From NCBI RefSeq assembly GCF_003989745.1, contig NZ_RZGS01000004.1, positions 1 through 64,000 of the forward strand: DNA of 64,000 nt. Direction: 5' to 3'. A program made the position numbers and the translations under genes. Within the stretch, counting starts at the first letter, position 1. Every line of letters begins with the position of its first letter. Shown here piece by piece: positions 47,010 through 56,167 of the stretch. Source of the DNA: Legionella septentrionalis (GTDB taxonomy: Bacteria > Pseudomonadota > Gammaproteobacteria > Legionellales > Legionellaceae). A model generated the notes under the pieces. It searched no databases and had not been told where the DNA came from. It saw only the letters and a list, made by a program, of their open reading frames with translations.

Positions 47010-48334
47010 TATTCGGCACCTTTTCTTGGCAAAGGACGCACCACGCGGTAAAAAGAGCGCACTACATAACGAATAGCTGCTTTAGGCCGTAAAACACCCT
47101 TGATCAATAAACGGATCCCCTCGGGCATTTTTTGATAAATACGCAGCCCAGTTTTATAAAATCTGCTTTTTAGTGAAATATAACGCATAGCAGCCTGATA
47201 TTGCCCCTCCTCGTAAGCTTCCACTATTTTTTTATGGCGAAGCTTAAATTCCTGCCGAATAATTTCATCAACCTTATTAATAAACGTGCGGTAGCTATAA
47301 GCTGGATTTAGGGCAATTTCCTGAAAAGCGGTATCGGCCATGGTTTGTAAATAATCATCGTTACGAATGCAGGCCAAAACAGCTTCGATGTTACTGAAAT
47401 CTTTTTTAAGTGAAATATAATGCCGGCCCGGCACAAGAATATTAGAATATTCTCCTTCATACAGCACTAAAACGGTTTTCAAGGCGATTGCTTCAAAACA
47501 CCGCGGCGAAATTTGATTTAATTTATATTGGCCTTCATGCCTGCGTAAAAATTTTTCCTGCACGACGTGAAAAGGCTCATTGGGATGAGTCAATTGGTGA
47601 AAATCGATATTTTTTTCCAGCTCACCGGTAAAATCCATGACACTGGCACCACTTTCAACGCCCAGAGTAGTCTTGCATGCAGATAAAAATTTAATCCAAT
47701 CTTTACCGTAAATCCGCTCGCGTTCATTAAACGAAACATCGGCAGTCAAATCAGCACGATTTGCATGGGTCAGCCATTTTTCGACAATATTCCATTTTTC
47801 ATATGCCAACTCGCCATACCAAAAAGGTAACTTTCTGCCGCGGTAACCTACGTGAATAGGCCGCTCCTTTATAGGGATTTGCTCTGCTAAAGTCGTTAAT
47901 CGTTCAGGTATGTATCCGGTTAAATTATTATATTTCGCTACATTGGGTAATTGCTCCGGGCTGTAGATGCGACCCATTTCTTCCTCAGGGAAGCAAGTAA
48001 ATAGCACATCTATTTTTAAAAAAGCCAATTCAGCGACCATCTTGTTAATTTGGCGGTATTCATCTTGTACAAAAACGATTTTTAACCCTTGATAATCCCT
48101 CAATCTTTTCTTTGCAGACAGGGAAAGATAATAATCGTTAAGAAGGCAAATTGAATAATGAATAATAACCGCATCAAACCGGTTTAAATCCAATTTTGGG
48201 GATAACTCACCCAAGTTTGAGCATAACCAAATACGATGCGCTGAGTAATGTTCAATAGCCTCAATGTGATCAACAATAGTGTTGGCATCTTGGCCTACAG
48301 GAGGCTTATTACATAATAAAAGAATATTTAACAT
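47009..48334 (-). CDS. GT-B glycosyltransferase-like protein, paralogue 2 of 3
   Basis: 441 aa. Blocks shared with paralogue 3 at high identity: FDAVIIHYSI, VFVQDEYRQINKM, DVLFTCFPEEEM, KYNNLTGYIPERL, GYRGRKLPFWYGELAYEKW, ERIYGKDWIKFLSACKTTLG (in part), VESGASVMDFTGELEK and SPRCFEAIALKTVLVLYEGEYS. The C-terminal 60 residues are basic and amphipathic (VLRPKAAIRYVVRSFYRVVR), possibly a membrane-contact tail. Likely adds a sugar in the O-chain; donor unknown. Confidence 0.77.
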   Translation of the reverse strand: MLNILLLCNKPPVGQDANTIVDHIEAIEHYSAHRIWLCSNLGELSPKLDLNRFDAVIIHYSICLLNDYYLSLSAKKRLRDYQGLKIVFVQDEYRQINKMVAELAFLKIDVLFTCFPEEEMGRIYSPEQLPNVAKYNNLTGYIPERLTTLAEQIPIKERPIHVGYRGRKLPFWYGELAYEKWNIVEKWLTHANRADLTADVSFNERERIYGKDWIKFLSACKTTLGVESGASVMDFTGELEKNIDFHQLTHPNEPFHVVQEKFLRRHEGQYKLNQISPRCFEAIALKTVLVLYEGEYSNILVPGRHYISLKKDFSNIEAVLACIRNDDYLQTMADTAFQEIALNPAYSYRTFINKVDEIIRQEFKLRHKKIVEAYEEGQYQAAMRYISLKSRFYKTGLRIYQKMPEGIRLLIKGVLRPKAAIRYVVRSFYRVVRPLPRKGAE

Positions 48335-48373
48335 AATTTCACAACAATAATAAAACGTTTAGTATGTCGGTAT

Positions 48374-49687
48374 TTAAAGCTGAATTTTATTTTTTACCAA
48401 ACGCAGCAATGGATTGAATAAGCGTATTTTACGGGTTATAAGAAATTTAATAAATTGAAAAAAACGATTGTTATTAATGATCAAAGTATTATAAAGAGTC
48501 GTTTTAACTTCCCTCACGAGCTTTGCATTAAACACCAGTATTTCTTCATTAAATTCTTTTTCTGTATAAGCAGCAGCGACTTTCTTTTTATCCTTTGCTG
48601 CAAATGCAGAAGAGATAATCTCATCGACGCGATGGATAAAGGTTTTATAACTGTATTTTGGATTTTGCGCTATTTCTGCAAATGCAGTATCTGCCATATT
48701 TTGTAAATAATCGATGTTTTTGATTTTAGCAATTACTGCAGAAATATTACTGAAATCTTTTTTCAAGGGAATATAGTGGCGCTCGGGAATTAAAATTCCT
48801 GAATATTCACCCTCATACAATACAAGAACGGTTTTAAGTGCGATAGCTTCAAAACAACGCGGCGAAATTTGGTTTAATTTGTATTTCCCTTCATGCTCCT
48901 TAAGATACATTTGCTGGATTTCCTGGAAAGAATCTTCAGGGTAATTTTGTTGATGAAAATCAATAATTTTTTCAAGCTTACCCGTAAAATCCATCACACT
49001 GGCGCCGCTTTCAACGCCTAAGGTGGTTTTGCATGAAGATAAAAAATTAATCCAGTCGATGCCGTATATTCTTTCTTCTTCTTTATAGGAAATATCTACC
49101 CTTAAATCAGTATCTGCTGCATATTGCCGCCATTTTTCTACGATAGACCACTTTTCATATGCCAACTCCCCCAACCAATACGGGATCTTTCTGCCGCGAT
49201 AACCGACATCAATTTCCCTTTCTGCCATGTGCTTATGCTCTGCAAGCTTTGCTAATTTTTCTGGAATGTAACCAGTCAAGTTATTGTATTTTAAGAGATT
49301 AGGGAGTACAGCACGACTGTAAATTTTCTCAATTTCTGCCTCGGGGAAACAAGTGAATAACACATCAAATTCAATGAACTCGATTTGTTCCATCAACTTA
49401 TTGATTTGCCTGTACTCATCCTGCACAAATAAAACTTTTAAACCGCTAAACTCGCGCAATTGTCGCTTCGCTGCAGGCGAAATAAAATGGTCATAGAGCA
49501 ACGAGAGTGAGTAGTGGACGATGATGGCATCAAATCTAGCGAGCTGCAACTTGGGGGAAAAATCCCCCAAGTTGGAATAAGTCCAAATGGTGTGGTTTGA
49601 ATAAGTTTCAAATGCAGAAATATGATCAAGAATTGTATTTGCGTTCCCTGTGGGTTTATCGCATAAAAAAAGGATATTTAATTTCAT
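48374..49687 (-). CDS. GT-B glycosyltransferase-like protein, paralogue 3 of 3
   Basis: 437 aa. Near relative of paralogue 2 (IIVHYSLSLL, LFVQDEYRQINK, DVLFTCFPEAEI, KYNNLTGYIPEKL, GYRGRKIPYWLGELAYEKW, VESGASVMDFTGKLEK, SPRCFEAIALKTVLVLYEGEYS). It diverges in the last 70 residues, which end in a basic hydrophobic tail (FFQFIKFLITRKIRLFN). It lies 39 bases before paralogue 2 and 24 bases after the methyltransferase stop. The tandem triplet suggests several successive similar linkages or repeated duplication. Confidence 0.77.
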   Translation of the reverse strand: MKLNILFLCDKPTGNANTILDHISAFETYSNHTIWTYSNLGDFSPKLQLARFDAIIVHYSLSLLYDHFISPAAKRQLREFSGLKVLFVQDEYRQINKLMEQIEFIEFDVLFTCFPEAEIEKIYSRAVLPNLLKYNNLTGYIPEKLAKLAEHKHMAEREIDVGYRGRKIPYWLGELAYEKWSIVEKWRQYAADTDLRVDISYKEEERIYGIDWINFLSSCKTTLGVESGASVMDFTGKLEKIIDFHQQNYPEDSFQEIQQMYLKEHEGKYKLNQISPRCFEAIALKTVLVLYEGEYSGILIPERHYIPLKKDFSNISAVIAKIKNIDYLQNMADTAFAEIAQNPKYSYKTFIHRVDEIISSAFAAKDKKKVAAAYTEKEFNEEILVFNAKLVREVKTTLYNTLIINNNRFFQFIKFLITRKIRLFNPLLRLVKNKIQL

Positions 49688-49711
49688 CGCTACATCCTGT
49701 TGCCATGCACT

Positions 49712-50569
49712 TTACTTGCTAGCCTGAATATACAAATCCAATCCCAAATTACGCACCCATTTACTTTCCAGGCAATGCAAACGCGGGTCAAACCGATAAA
49801 TGGTAAATCGGCCTACATTGAAACAAACCCCTTCATCGAAATTCTCACGCGTTACGCAAAGAAAATCATAATCGTTAAAAATACGCTTGATTTCTTTAAC
49901 AGAAAAAAAATCAGTTGCGGGGGCACCTTCATCGGCAGCGGAAGCATCATAGGCTTTGCGTTGCTGTTCGGTTGAAGAATGGTATTCCTTGCCCATGAAT
50001 TGTAATAATAAATTTCTTGAAGTTAATTTAGGCCAGTTCATCCATTGCCTTAAAGAAAATTTATTGTATACCATGATGGATGCTTTGCCGCCTTTTTTCA
50101 AAATACGATGGGTTTGCCTGATGCAAGCGCGCAGGTCGCCTGTATGATGGAAGCAGCCAATGGAAATGACATAATCGAAATAATTATCAGGGAAAGGGCA
50201 ATCTAACATGCTGCCCACACGCACATCGCCCGCAAGTTGATGTTGTTTCAGGCGATGCCTTGCCATCGCGGCGGCATTTTCTGCAATGTCCAAACCATGA
50301 TAATTTGCTCCATGCAAAGCCAACAATTGGCTTACCGTCCCATATCCTAAGCCTACCTCTAAAACATTTTTGCCTTTTATCTCATCCAAAAAGAGATATT
50401 TTGCCAAATAAGGATAATAATCCAGATAAAACCGGTCAAACTTTGCCAGACTTTCCTTACTGGAATCAACCACCCCTAATTCCTTTGCCAGTTGTGTACC
50501 ACAAAGTTCATTCCAGAACGAACTGTTTTTCTCGTCAATTTCTTCCTGGCTCATAGCTGCTGCAGTCAT
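49712..50569 (-). CDS. class I SAM-dependent methyltransferase
   Basis: 285 aa, starting at ATG after GGGAGATAC. SAM-binding motif I is VLEVGLGYGTVSQ (69-81), then YHGLDIAENAAAMA, and post-motif FDYVISIGCFHHTGD and RILKKGGKA. Members in O-antigen loci methylate sugars or chain ends; in ABC-exported chains a terminal methyl group can set chain length and be read by the Wzt C-terminal domain. Such a role is an inference from its position next to wbqC, wzm and wzt. Confidence 0.85.
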   Translation of the reverse strand: MTAAAMSQEEIDEKNSSFWNELCGTQLAKELGVVDSSKESLAKFDRFYLDYYPYLAKYLFLDEIKGKNVLEVGLGYGTVSQLLALHGANYHGLDIAENAAAMARHRLKQHQLAGDVRVGSMLDCPFPDNYFDYVISIGCFHHTGDLRACIRQTHRILKKGGKASIMVYNKFSLRQWMNWPKLTSRNLLLQFMGKEYHSSTEQQRKAYDASAADEGAPATDFFSVKEIKRIFNDYDFLCVTRENFDEGVCFNVGRFTIYRFDPRLHCLESKWVRNLGLDLYIQASK

Positions 50570-50610
50570 TGTATCTCCCTATCAAACAAATGCTTATCCG
50601 CTGTTTAAAA

Positions 50611-51330
50611 TTATGTACTGACAACCCCGATGGTTCTGCTGCTTTTAAGGTTAAAATCATCATAGTGTGCAATTAAAAGATGCAATATCGATAACCCACT
50701 TTCCTCATCGCTGATCTGCTCCACAAAATGTTGCGCAGGGTTCGTTTGTTGATATTGAACATCAATTCCTGCTTGCTTAAACAATGCATCCTCCTGATAG
50801 CCACTACTGCCATTGCCGCAGAGATAACGATCTGCACCCACTTGCTGCACTAATTCAATTAACAATTCTGTGGAATTTTTTTGATGTTGCAATTCAGATT
50901 GCCTGATAAATCGAGTCTTTAAACCCAGCCACTTCGACAAGCTCATGATGGCATGTATGTTATATTCAACCAGGCTGTCGGAAGGATAATTTAACAAAGA
51001 CTCAATTAATGGCCAGGCATTGCGGTAGCGTGGATATTTTTTATAATTTAATTCCAGTGTCTTATTTAATTTTTTCAGATGATAATCCTTATCGGCAAAA
51101 CGCACGCTTTTAATAAGCTGTACGCCAGACTGACGTTGGACAGGTAAACCAAACCAAAAAGGTTCCATACCTTGCAGCAATCGAACGCGGTTACACCATG
51201 AACCGGAGCCGCTGCCGCTTTTTGGATAAGCCACTTCATCTAAAAAAATAAAGACGTCCGCTTGCCGTATTTTATCGAAATAGCCCGCCCAGGGAAAAAA
51301 ATTAGGTTGATGAATAGCACAGGTAATCAT
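50611..51330 (-). CDS. WbqC-like family protein
   Basis: 239 aa. Begins CAIHQPNFFPWAGYFDKI, then ADVFIFLDEVAYPKSG and CNRVRLL, the typical start of the WbqC family found in O-antigen and capsule loci. LCGNGSSGYQ (about 170-180) is the second conserved block. The biochemical role is not settled; some members are linked to modified amino sugars. The ATG is preceded by AAGGC and the gene sits eight bases after wzm. Confidence 0.9.
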   Translation of the reverse strand: MITCAIHQPNFFPWAGYFDKIRQADVFIFLDEVAYPKSGSGSGSWCNRVRLLQGMEPFWFGLPVQRQSGVQLIKSVRFADKDYHLKKLNKTLELNYKKYPRYRNAWPLIESLLNYPSDSLVEYNIHAIMSLSKWLGLKTRFIRQSELQHQKNSTELLIELVQQVGADRYLCGNGSSGYQEDALFKQAGIDVQYQQTNPAQHFVEQISDEESGLSILHLLIAHYDDFNLKSSRTIGVVST

Positions 51331-51337
51331 AAATGCC

Positions 51338-52099
51338 TTAAATAACAGAAGTAAAATAACCTTTTATTTTTCTGAAACGGTGTAAACCGGTAAAATACAA
51401 AACTGCCGCAAGCAATATTACATAAGACAGTCCCAGTAATAAATTAAGCGAAATCTGATGATAAACCAACGGCTGCCTAAATCCTTCTGTCAAAATATAA
51501 AACGGATTAGCCACAGATGCCATTTGGATAGGCTTCGGCATGGAATCAATTGTATAGAATATAGGAGAAACGAAAAGTACCATCATCAACAAATTGGGCA
51601 GCACGATCGCCAAATCCCTTAAAAAAACGGTAATAGCAGCAAGAAAAAAACCTAAGCCAATCATAAAAAAATACATGATGGCTACAACCGGAAAAATCAT
51701 CAGCGCATGCCAAGTGGGAATATTACCATCGCAAAACATAATCAAGCTTAAAAAACCTAAACTTACTGCCAAAGGTACAATCGAAACCAAAATGGATGCC
51801 ACCGGCAAAATTTCGGTTTTAAATGCCATGTTTTTTACCACGCCAGAATTGGAAACTACCGAATTGGCAGAGTTTAACAACCCTTCGCTTATGGCTAACC
51901 AGGGGCCATAGCCGCTAATCAACCAAATGACGTAAGACAGCGTTGTTGTCGCGCCAGGTAGCTTGGCCCGATATACAAATCCAAAAATGAAAGTAAAAAT
52001 ACCTAACATGATAATGGGATTTAAGACTGCCCAAATTCCTCCAAGTGCCGATGCCATGTAGCGATCTTTAAGGTTAATCTTAAAAAAATTGTAAATCAT
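51338..52099 (-). CDS. wzm: polysaccharide ABC exporter permease (Wzm)
   Basis: 253 aa from ATG 52099, whose ATGA overlaps the wzt stop; a frame extending to 52129 is not needed. Six membrane segments in the ABC-2 fold. FKINLKDRYMASALGGIWAVLNP (in part) and the terminal LNLLLGLSYVILLAAV and HRFRKIKGYF agree with Wzm/KpsM-type permeases. It moves the undecaprenyl-linked chain to the periplasm with the ATPase encoded next. Confidence 0.93.
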   Translation of the reverse strand: MIYNFFKINLKDRYMASALGGIWAVLNPIIMLGIFTFIFGFVYRAKLPGATTTLSYVIWLISGYGPWLAISEGLLNSANSVVSNSGVVKNMAFKTEILPVASILVSIVPLAVSLGFLSLIMFCDGNIPTWHALMIFPVVAIMYFFMIGLGFFLAAITVFLRDLAIVLPNLLMMVLFVSPIFYTIDSMPKPIQMASVANPFYILTEGFRQPLVYHQISLNLLLGLSYVILLAAVLYFTGLHRFRKIKGYFTSVI

Positions 52100-53322
52100 T
52101 CGGTAATCAGTTCTATCGAATCCGAACATACGGAAACTTCCTCATTTAGTAAGATAATTTGTGCAGGATATTGCAGTAAAGGCATGCCCCCTTTTGGCGG
52201 TCGCTCATTTTTCACTTCAAAAAAACGGGTGAAATGATTGCTGACAAGGTTATCTTCATGAATTTCTACCTTAAGCTGATAATATCCCTTATTAAGCACT
52301 AAAGCAGGTAAAGAAAGTTCAAGCAGGAATTTGCTGCCCTCGCTGTCTTTGCAATCATAGCGTTCATGAGCCACAACCAGCCCATCAATCCGCTCGATTA
52401 TAATGTGCGCGTGAGCCATTCCGGCATGAGTTTGGGCCACAGCAATTTCAATGGCGAATGGGTCTTTTGTATAAAAAATACTTTGTTGGTAATCACTACC
52501 GGCTAGTTTTAAAGCAATGCTTTGAATTTGATAATGGGCTTTCTCATCAATTTGGGATATCTCGGCCTGCATGTGCTCCAATTCACGGCTTTGATCTTCT
52601 TCTCTCACCTTCTTAAGGTATGCCTGCGTTACCACAGCCGGGGTGTCATCCAAAAGCACCTTGCCTTTCTCAAGCCATATGCAACGATCGCACATGGCTT
52701 CGATGGTAGCCATGGAATGAGAAACCAGGATGACAATCTTCCCTTTGCGACAAATTTCCTTAATTTTCTTTGAAGCTTTTTCAGCAAAAAAAGCATCCCC
52801 TGCCGATAAGGCTTCATCGATAATTAATATTTCAGGCTCAATGCCGACCAGCATGGAAAATGCGAGCCTTGATTTCATGCCAGTGGAATAAATCTTGACA
52901 GGTTTATCGATAAAATCACTTAATTCCGCAAACTCAATGATGTCTGCAATCATAACGTCCATTTCGGCGCGGGATTTACCTTGTATTTGCCCATCCAGAT
53001 AAATATTTTCCCGCCCGGTCAAGTCCTCGCGCAAACCTATGCCTAAAGTCATCACCGCGGTTACTTTTCCCGAAATGATGACCTCACCTTGCGTTTGTTC
53101 GGACACCCCTGCAATGATGGATAAAAGCGTGGATTTTCCCGCCCCATTGCGGCCAATAATACCCACTGTCTCACCGGATTCGATGGTAAAATTAATGTCG
53201 CTTAATACTACTTTATCTTGCAAAGATAACGGTTTTTTTGCCGAGGTGTCGCTGCGGAAGGCATCCGACACATGGTGGTAAAAAATTTTGGATAAATGCT
53301 TTATTTCGATCCTACACTGCAT
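52096..53322 (-). CDS. wzt: polysaccharide ABC exporter ATPase with carbohydrate-binding C domain (Wzt)
   Basis: 408 aa from ATG 53322. Nucleotide-binding domain: Walker A GIIGRNGAGKST (about 55-66), signature YSTGMKSRLAFS, Walker B LIIDEALSAGD and the switch VSHS. After about residue 245 comes a second beta-rich domain (IQSIALKLAG, FTKDPFAIEIAV-like residues, LNKGYYQLKVEIHEDN) as in Wzt proteins that recognise the chain terminus. Coupled to wzm by a four-base overlap. Confidence 0.93.
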   Translation of the reverse strand: MQCRIEIKHLSKIFYHHVSDAFRSDTSAKKPLSLQDKVVLSDINFTIESGETVGIIGRNGAGKSTLLSIIAGVSEQTQGEVIISGKVTAVMTLGIGLREDLTGRENIYLDGQIQGKSRAEMDVMIADIIEFAELSDFIDKPVKIYSTGMKSRLAFSMLVGIEPEILIIDEALSAGDAFFAEKASKKIKEICRKGKIVILVSHSMATIEAMCDRCIWLEKGKVLLDDTPAVVTQAYLKKVREEDQSRELEHMQAEISQIDEKAHYQIQSIALKLAGSDYQQSIFYTKDPFAIEIAVAQTHAGMAHAHIIIERIDGLVVAHERYDCKDSEGSKFLLELSLPALVLNKGYYQLKVEIHEDNLVSNHFTRFFEVKNERPPKGGMPLLQYPAQIILLNEEVSVCSDSIELITE

Positions 53323-53427
53323 GATTTTTCTCAAGCTTTAAGCGCCAAGATGGCGTGGCGCCAACATGATGTTTGGCATCAGTTATATGCAGGTTGATAA
53401 AGTGCCTACAGACCGAATAACACCTTT

Positions 53428-53562
53428 TCACAAGCATCGGAAAATTTCCTCATCCTTGCGCAAATTACGAAAAATACCTGAGGCTAGACTATCATTGCCA
53501 AGGTGAAACCCGCTTGGTAATTTTTTGCAGTAACCTGCGTGATCCTGTGCAGTGGTGTTCAT
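53428..53562 (-). pseudogene. 5' relic of a duplicated Wzt-like ATPase gene
   Basis: Starting at ATG 53562 the frame reads M-N-T-T-A-Q-D-H-A-G-YCKKL-P-S-G-F, against M-N-D-T-A-Q-D-Y-A-L-YCKKL-S-K-D-F at the start of the intact ATPase gene at 56026. After about 30 residues the similarity fades and a stop follows. The upstream DNA is also related: both contain GTTCCATTT, AACACAAGATAA-like (here AGCACAAGATAA) and GGCTACTA / AGCTACTA followed by TTTGCC. The duplication therefore covers at least 53480-53645 and 55975-56110, promoter included. The Walker motifs and everything after are missing. Confidence 0.75.
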
Positions 53563-53933
53563 TGCCAATTCAATTGAAAAGCAGTTCCATTTATTTGCGG
53601 CCGATGTTAGCACAAGATAACCATGGCTACTATTATTTGCCACGAACAATTTATATTTGCCGCTAACAATTTACCCAACGATAAGGCTATTTGTTTTAAG
53701 TTAGCGACACCTGTAGCCAGATTATACTCATTATTGCTTCATGGTTATCAAGCTGCTGCATGCACCAACTCGATACACTAGACCGTCTAAAAGCGGCGTG
53801 TGCCGCTGGTTGTTTATCGCAATTGCGATTGAGCAGCATCCTACTCTAATTGCTAAAATCCAGGCAAATTATTGCAAATTTAAAAACAAAGTGATAAAAT
53901 ATTGAGCCAATTTCGGTATTGAGGTGTAAAACA
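53563..53933. other. 371-base intergenic region with relic promoter and inverted repeats
   Basis: The first 80 bases are the duplicated upstream part of the ATPase relic. Further on are two inverted repeats, AGCGGC/GCCGCT around GTGT (53792-53807) and the 14-base palindrome ATCGCAATTGCGAT (53816-53829). TAAAAT at 53895-53900 may be the -10 of the plus-strand gene. Before it, ATTATTGCA and TTTAAAAAC sit at PmrA-box spacing but match the consensus poorly. No gene is seen. Confidence 0.5.
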
Positions 53934-54785
53934 TTGGGCTTCTTTTCCCCCTTGCATGGCATTGTCGAGAATTCTCATTCGTCTCCACATTCAGCAACTA
54001 TTAAAAGCACGTTAACAAGAAAATTTGCCGACGCATTTGGTTTCTGGGCAGGCGGAATTAACAATCGTTATTATTATGATGATTCTGCAGAACGAAAATA
54101 CTCTGAGACAGGCGTACACGTAGGGATTTTTGATTATTTGACTTTGGGTATCCCACTGCTTGGGATAGGATGTCTTTTAGCCTCCACTGCACTGGCTCTA
54201 TCACATTGGTTAGGCACAATTCCCCTCGCTGTTTCCCTGGCCCTGAATGCCCCCTTCTTAGTAGCCCGCTTAATTTTTGGTGCAGTTTTAACCATAATTT
54301 CCTCTCCGGTTATTCTTGCAGTACATGCCATCGCAACCCATGCCGCCCGTCAAGATGTAGAGAAAATGTTGGCCTTGCAAGGAAGAGAATTGGACTTGGA
54401 GAAGTTCCTAACTGCTCGTCACTTCATTTCTCATCCAGAAGAAATTGACGAGAACAACTTACCACCAGGCTATAATCGGGAAACCTTTTTAGCCTTATTA
54501 CAAGAAGTTGGTAATACTTCGCTGACCTTGGCAGAATTTTTAAAAAATAATAACCTGCAAATGGAGGATTGCGATACTGCTTATACGGAAATTGAAGGTG
54601 AATCCTCCCTCCAGCTAGGCATACAACACGGTCTTAAATTCTTCAATGTAACTATTCCTGCTTCTGCTGTAGAACAAAAAGAGAGGCTCACTTCCTTCTT
54701 AAAATTTAATTTTTTTGCCACTACCGAAATTTTGGAAAACAGGGCGGCAGCTCACCCCCATATTGCTGAATTTTTACCCAAGTAA
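53934..54785 (+). CDS. orphan hydrophobic-core protein, family 2, paralogue A (candidate effector)
   Basis: 283 aa if started at TTG 53934, which lies after GAGGTG and gives the same N terminus (x-G-F-F-S-P-L) as its paralogues. Function is not recognised. The conserved N-terminal block ENSHSSPHSATIKS is followed by KFADAFGFWAGG, then GIFDYLTLG, then a long hydrophobic core of about 75 residues with HWLGTIPLAVSL, NAPFLVARLIFG and ISSPVILAVHAIA (about 60-135). A polar C-terminal half ends LKFNFFATTEIL and AEFLPK. It contains about 35 residues (NLPPGYNRETFLAL and nearby) absent from the other copies. It sits between an ATPase relic and its intact copy. No signal peptide. Confidence 0.75.
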   Translation: MGFFSPLHGIVENSHSSPHSATIKSTLTRKFADAFGFWAGGINNRYYYDDSAERKYSETGVHVGIFDYLTLGIPLLGIGCLLASTALALSHWLGTIPLAVSLALNAPFLVARLIFGAVLTIISSPVILAVHAIATHAARQDVEKMLALQGRELDLEKFLTARHFISHPEEIDENNLPPGYNRETFLALLQEVGNTSLTLAEFLKNNNLQMEDCDTAYTEIEGESSLQLGIQHGLKFFNVTIPASAVEQKERLTSFLKFNFFATTEILENRAAAHPHIAEFLPK

Positions 54786-54798
54786 TAGTTAAGCTTTT

Positions 54799-54846
54799 GT
54801 CTGACTTAGGTAGTGTGCAAAACACATACCAGAGTCAGACTTTCTT
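54799..54846 (+). terminator. rho-independent terminator after family 2 paralogue A
   Basis: GTCTGACT (54799-54806) pairs with AGTCAGAC (54833-54840), with a further GGTA-GTGTG/CACA-TACC stem inside and loop CAAAA, followed by TTTCTT. The T-tract is on the plus strand, so it serves the gene ending at 54785; it also lies 10 bases from the convergent ATPase gene. Confidence 0.8.
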
Positions 54847-54856
54847 GGGTAGTAAT

Positions 54857-56026
54857 TTACATCATATGGCTTTTCTCTATTTTAACTGCCCAGGGCAGTC
54901 TAGTCATAGCATGAGCATCATCTTTAGCCCCAGTTACTTGCAGTTTAATGCCATTTCCATACGTCCAACTGCGCGTATCAATTTTTAAATTATCAACCGT
55001 TGCATCCAATGACTTTAAAAAAAGATTCAAATAATAATCGCCAGCAATTAATGGCAGCTTTTTAATTTTTATACGACAAGAATTCATCCCCGGCTTAGGA
55101 TGAATTTTAACAAAATCTTCGTTTAATAAAATTAATTCCCACCCATATCCTGCACGAAAAAGATCCACAGAATAACTTACTGCAAGGGAAACAGGTTTCT
55201 TGACTAAAATATCAAATGCAATTTCGCAATCGCGGCCACTTGCAAATAAGTAAGAATCTTGAGGAATTATTTCTGCATATTCTCTTGTTGGTACCGGCAG
55301 TTGCAAATATTGCTGCACCATGTTTTCGGAACTACCGTGCGCCACGATTTGTCCTTTTGCAAGAATATAGGATTGTTCGCAAAGCTTAAGAACAGCTGCC
55401 CAATCATGCGTTACCAATATACCAGAAGCACCATTTGAAAAACGCTCGCGCAAACGTTTCCAACATTTCGCCTGAAAATGCTCATCGCCGACCGATAGTA
55501 ACTCATCGACTAAATAAATTTCATGCTGCAATTCGGTGGCCGTGGCAAAGAAAAGGCGTGCTGACATGCCGGAAGAATAAGTATAAACCGGCTTGTTAAA
55601 ATCTTCACCCAGTTCGGAAAATTCCTGGATATTCGTGATTAATTTCTGACGTTCGGATTTTCCTATGCCGAAAATCTCAAGATAGCGATCGGCATAGGCG
55701 CGACCGGTTAACCGGTTGTTGCCCATACCCCCCATTTCGAAAAGACCGCTAATTGCACCATTGGCTTTTACTATCCCGGTCGTCGGTGGATAAACACCCC
55801 CGAGGATTCTTAAAAGAGTACTTTTGCCGGCACCATTTCGCCCTAAAATTCCTACGAATTTTCCCTTTGGTACCAACAAATCAATATCAGCCAGTGCATG
55901 AAAAGCTTGCAAGTTTTTATGGGGATCGCAAAAAACAATTCGCCAGTTTAAATTATCGTCGATGATGTAGAAATCTTTTGACAATTTTTTGCAATAAAGA
56001 GCGTAGTCCTGTGCAGTGTCGTTCAT
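54857..56026 (-). CDS. second Wzt-like polysaccharide ABC ATPase
   Basis: 389 aa. Nucleotide-binding domain with Walker A LGRNGAGKST (61-70), signature YSSGMSARLFF, Walker B IYLVDELLSVGD, switch VTHD. Residues about 255-389 form a beta-rich C-terminal domain (AFDILVKKPVSLAVSYSVD in part; GDYYLNLFLKS) that could bind a glycan, but they are unlike the first Wzt. There is no second permease in the window, so it either shares Wzm or forms a heterodimer with the first ATPase. A 5' relic of a related copy lies at 53428-53562. It is separated from the rest of the operon by plus-strand genes. Confidence 0.88.
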   Translation of the reverse strand: MNDTAQDYALYCKKLSKDFYIIDDNLNWRIVFCDPHKNLQAFHALADIDLLVPKGKFVGILGRNGAGKSTLLRILGGVYPPTTGIVKANGAISGLFEMGGMGNNRLTGRAYADRYLEIFGIGKSERQKLITNIQEFSELGEDFNKPVYTYSSGMSARLFFATATELQHEIYLVDELLSVGDEHFQAKCWKRLRERFSNGASGILVTHDWAAVLKLCEQSYILAKGQIVAHGSSENMVQQYLQLPVPTREYAEIIPQDSYLFASGRDCEIAFDILVKKPVSLAVSYSVDLFRAGYGWELILLNEDFVKIHPKPGMNSCRIKIKKLPLIAGDYYLNLFLKSLDATVDNLKIDTRSWTYGNGIKLQVTGAKDDAHAMTRLPWAVKIEKSHMM

Positions 56027-56167
56027 TGCTAACTTCAGCTAAAATAGGTTCCATTTTAATTTTCGGGTGATGGTAACACAAGATAATGTTAGCTACTATG
56101 ATTTGCCTTGCAGAAAATGATAGTGAAAAAGTTTGCCCCCAATGGCCTGACTTTTATAAAGAAATTT

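Noticed and set aside
53868-53900. PmrA-box-like repeat before family 2 paralogue A
   Set aside because: Spacing to TAAAAT fits but both half-sites (ATTATTGCA, TTTAAAAAC) match the consensus poorly, and paralogues B and C have nothing comparable.
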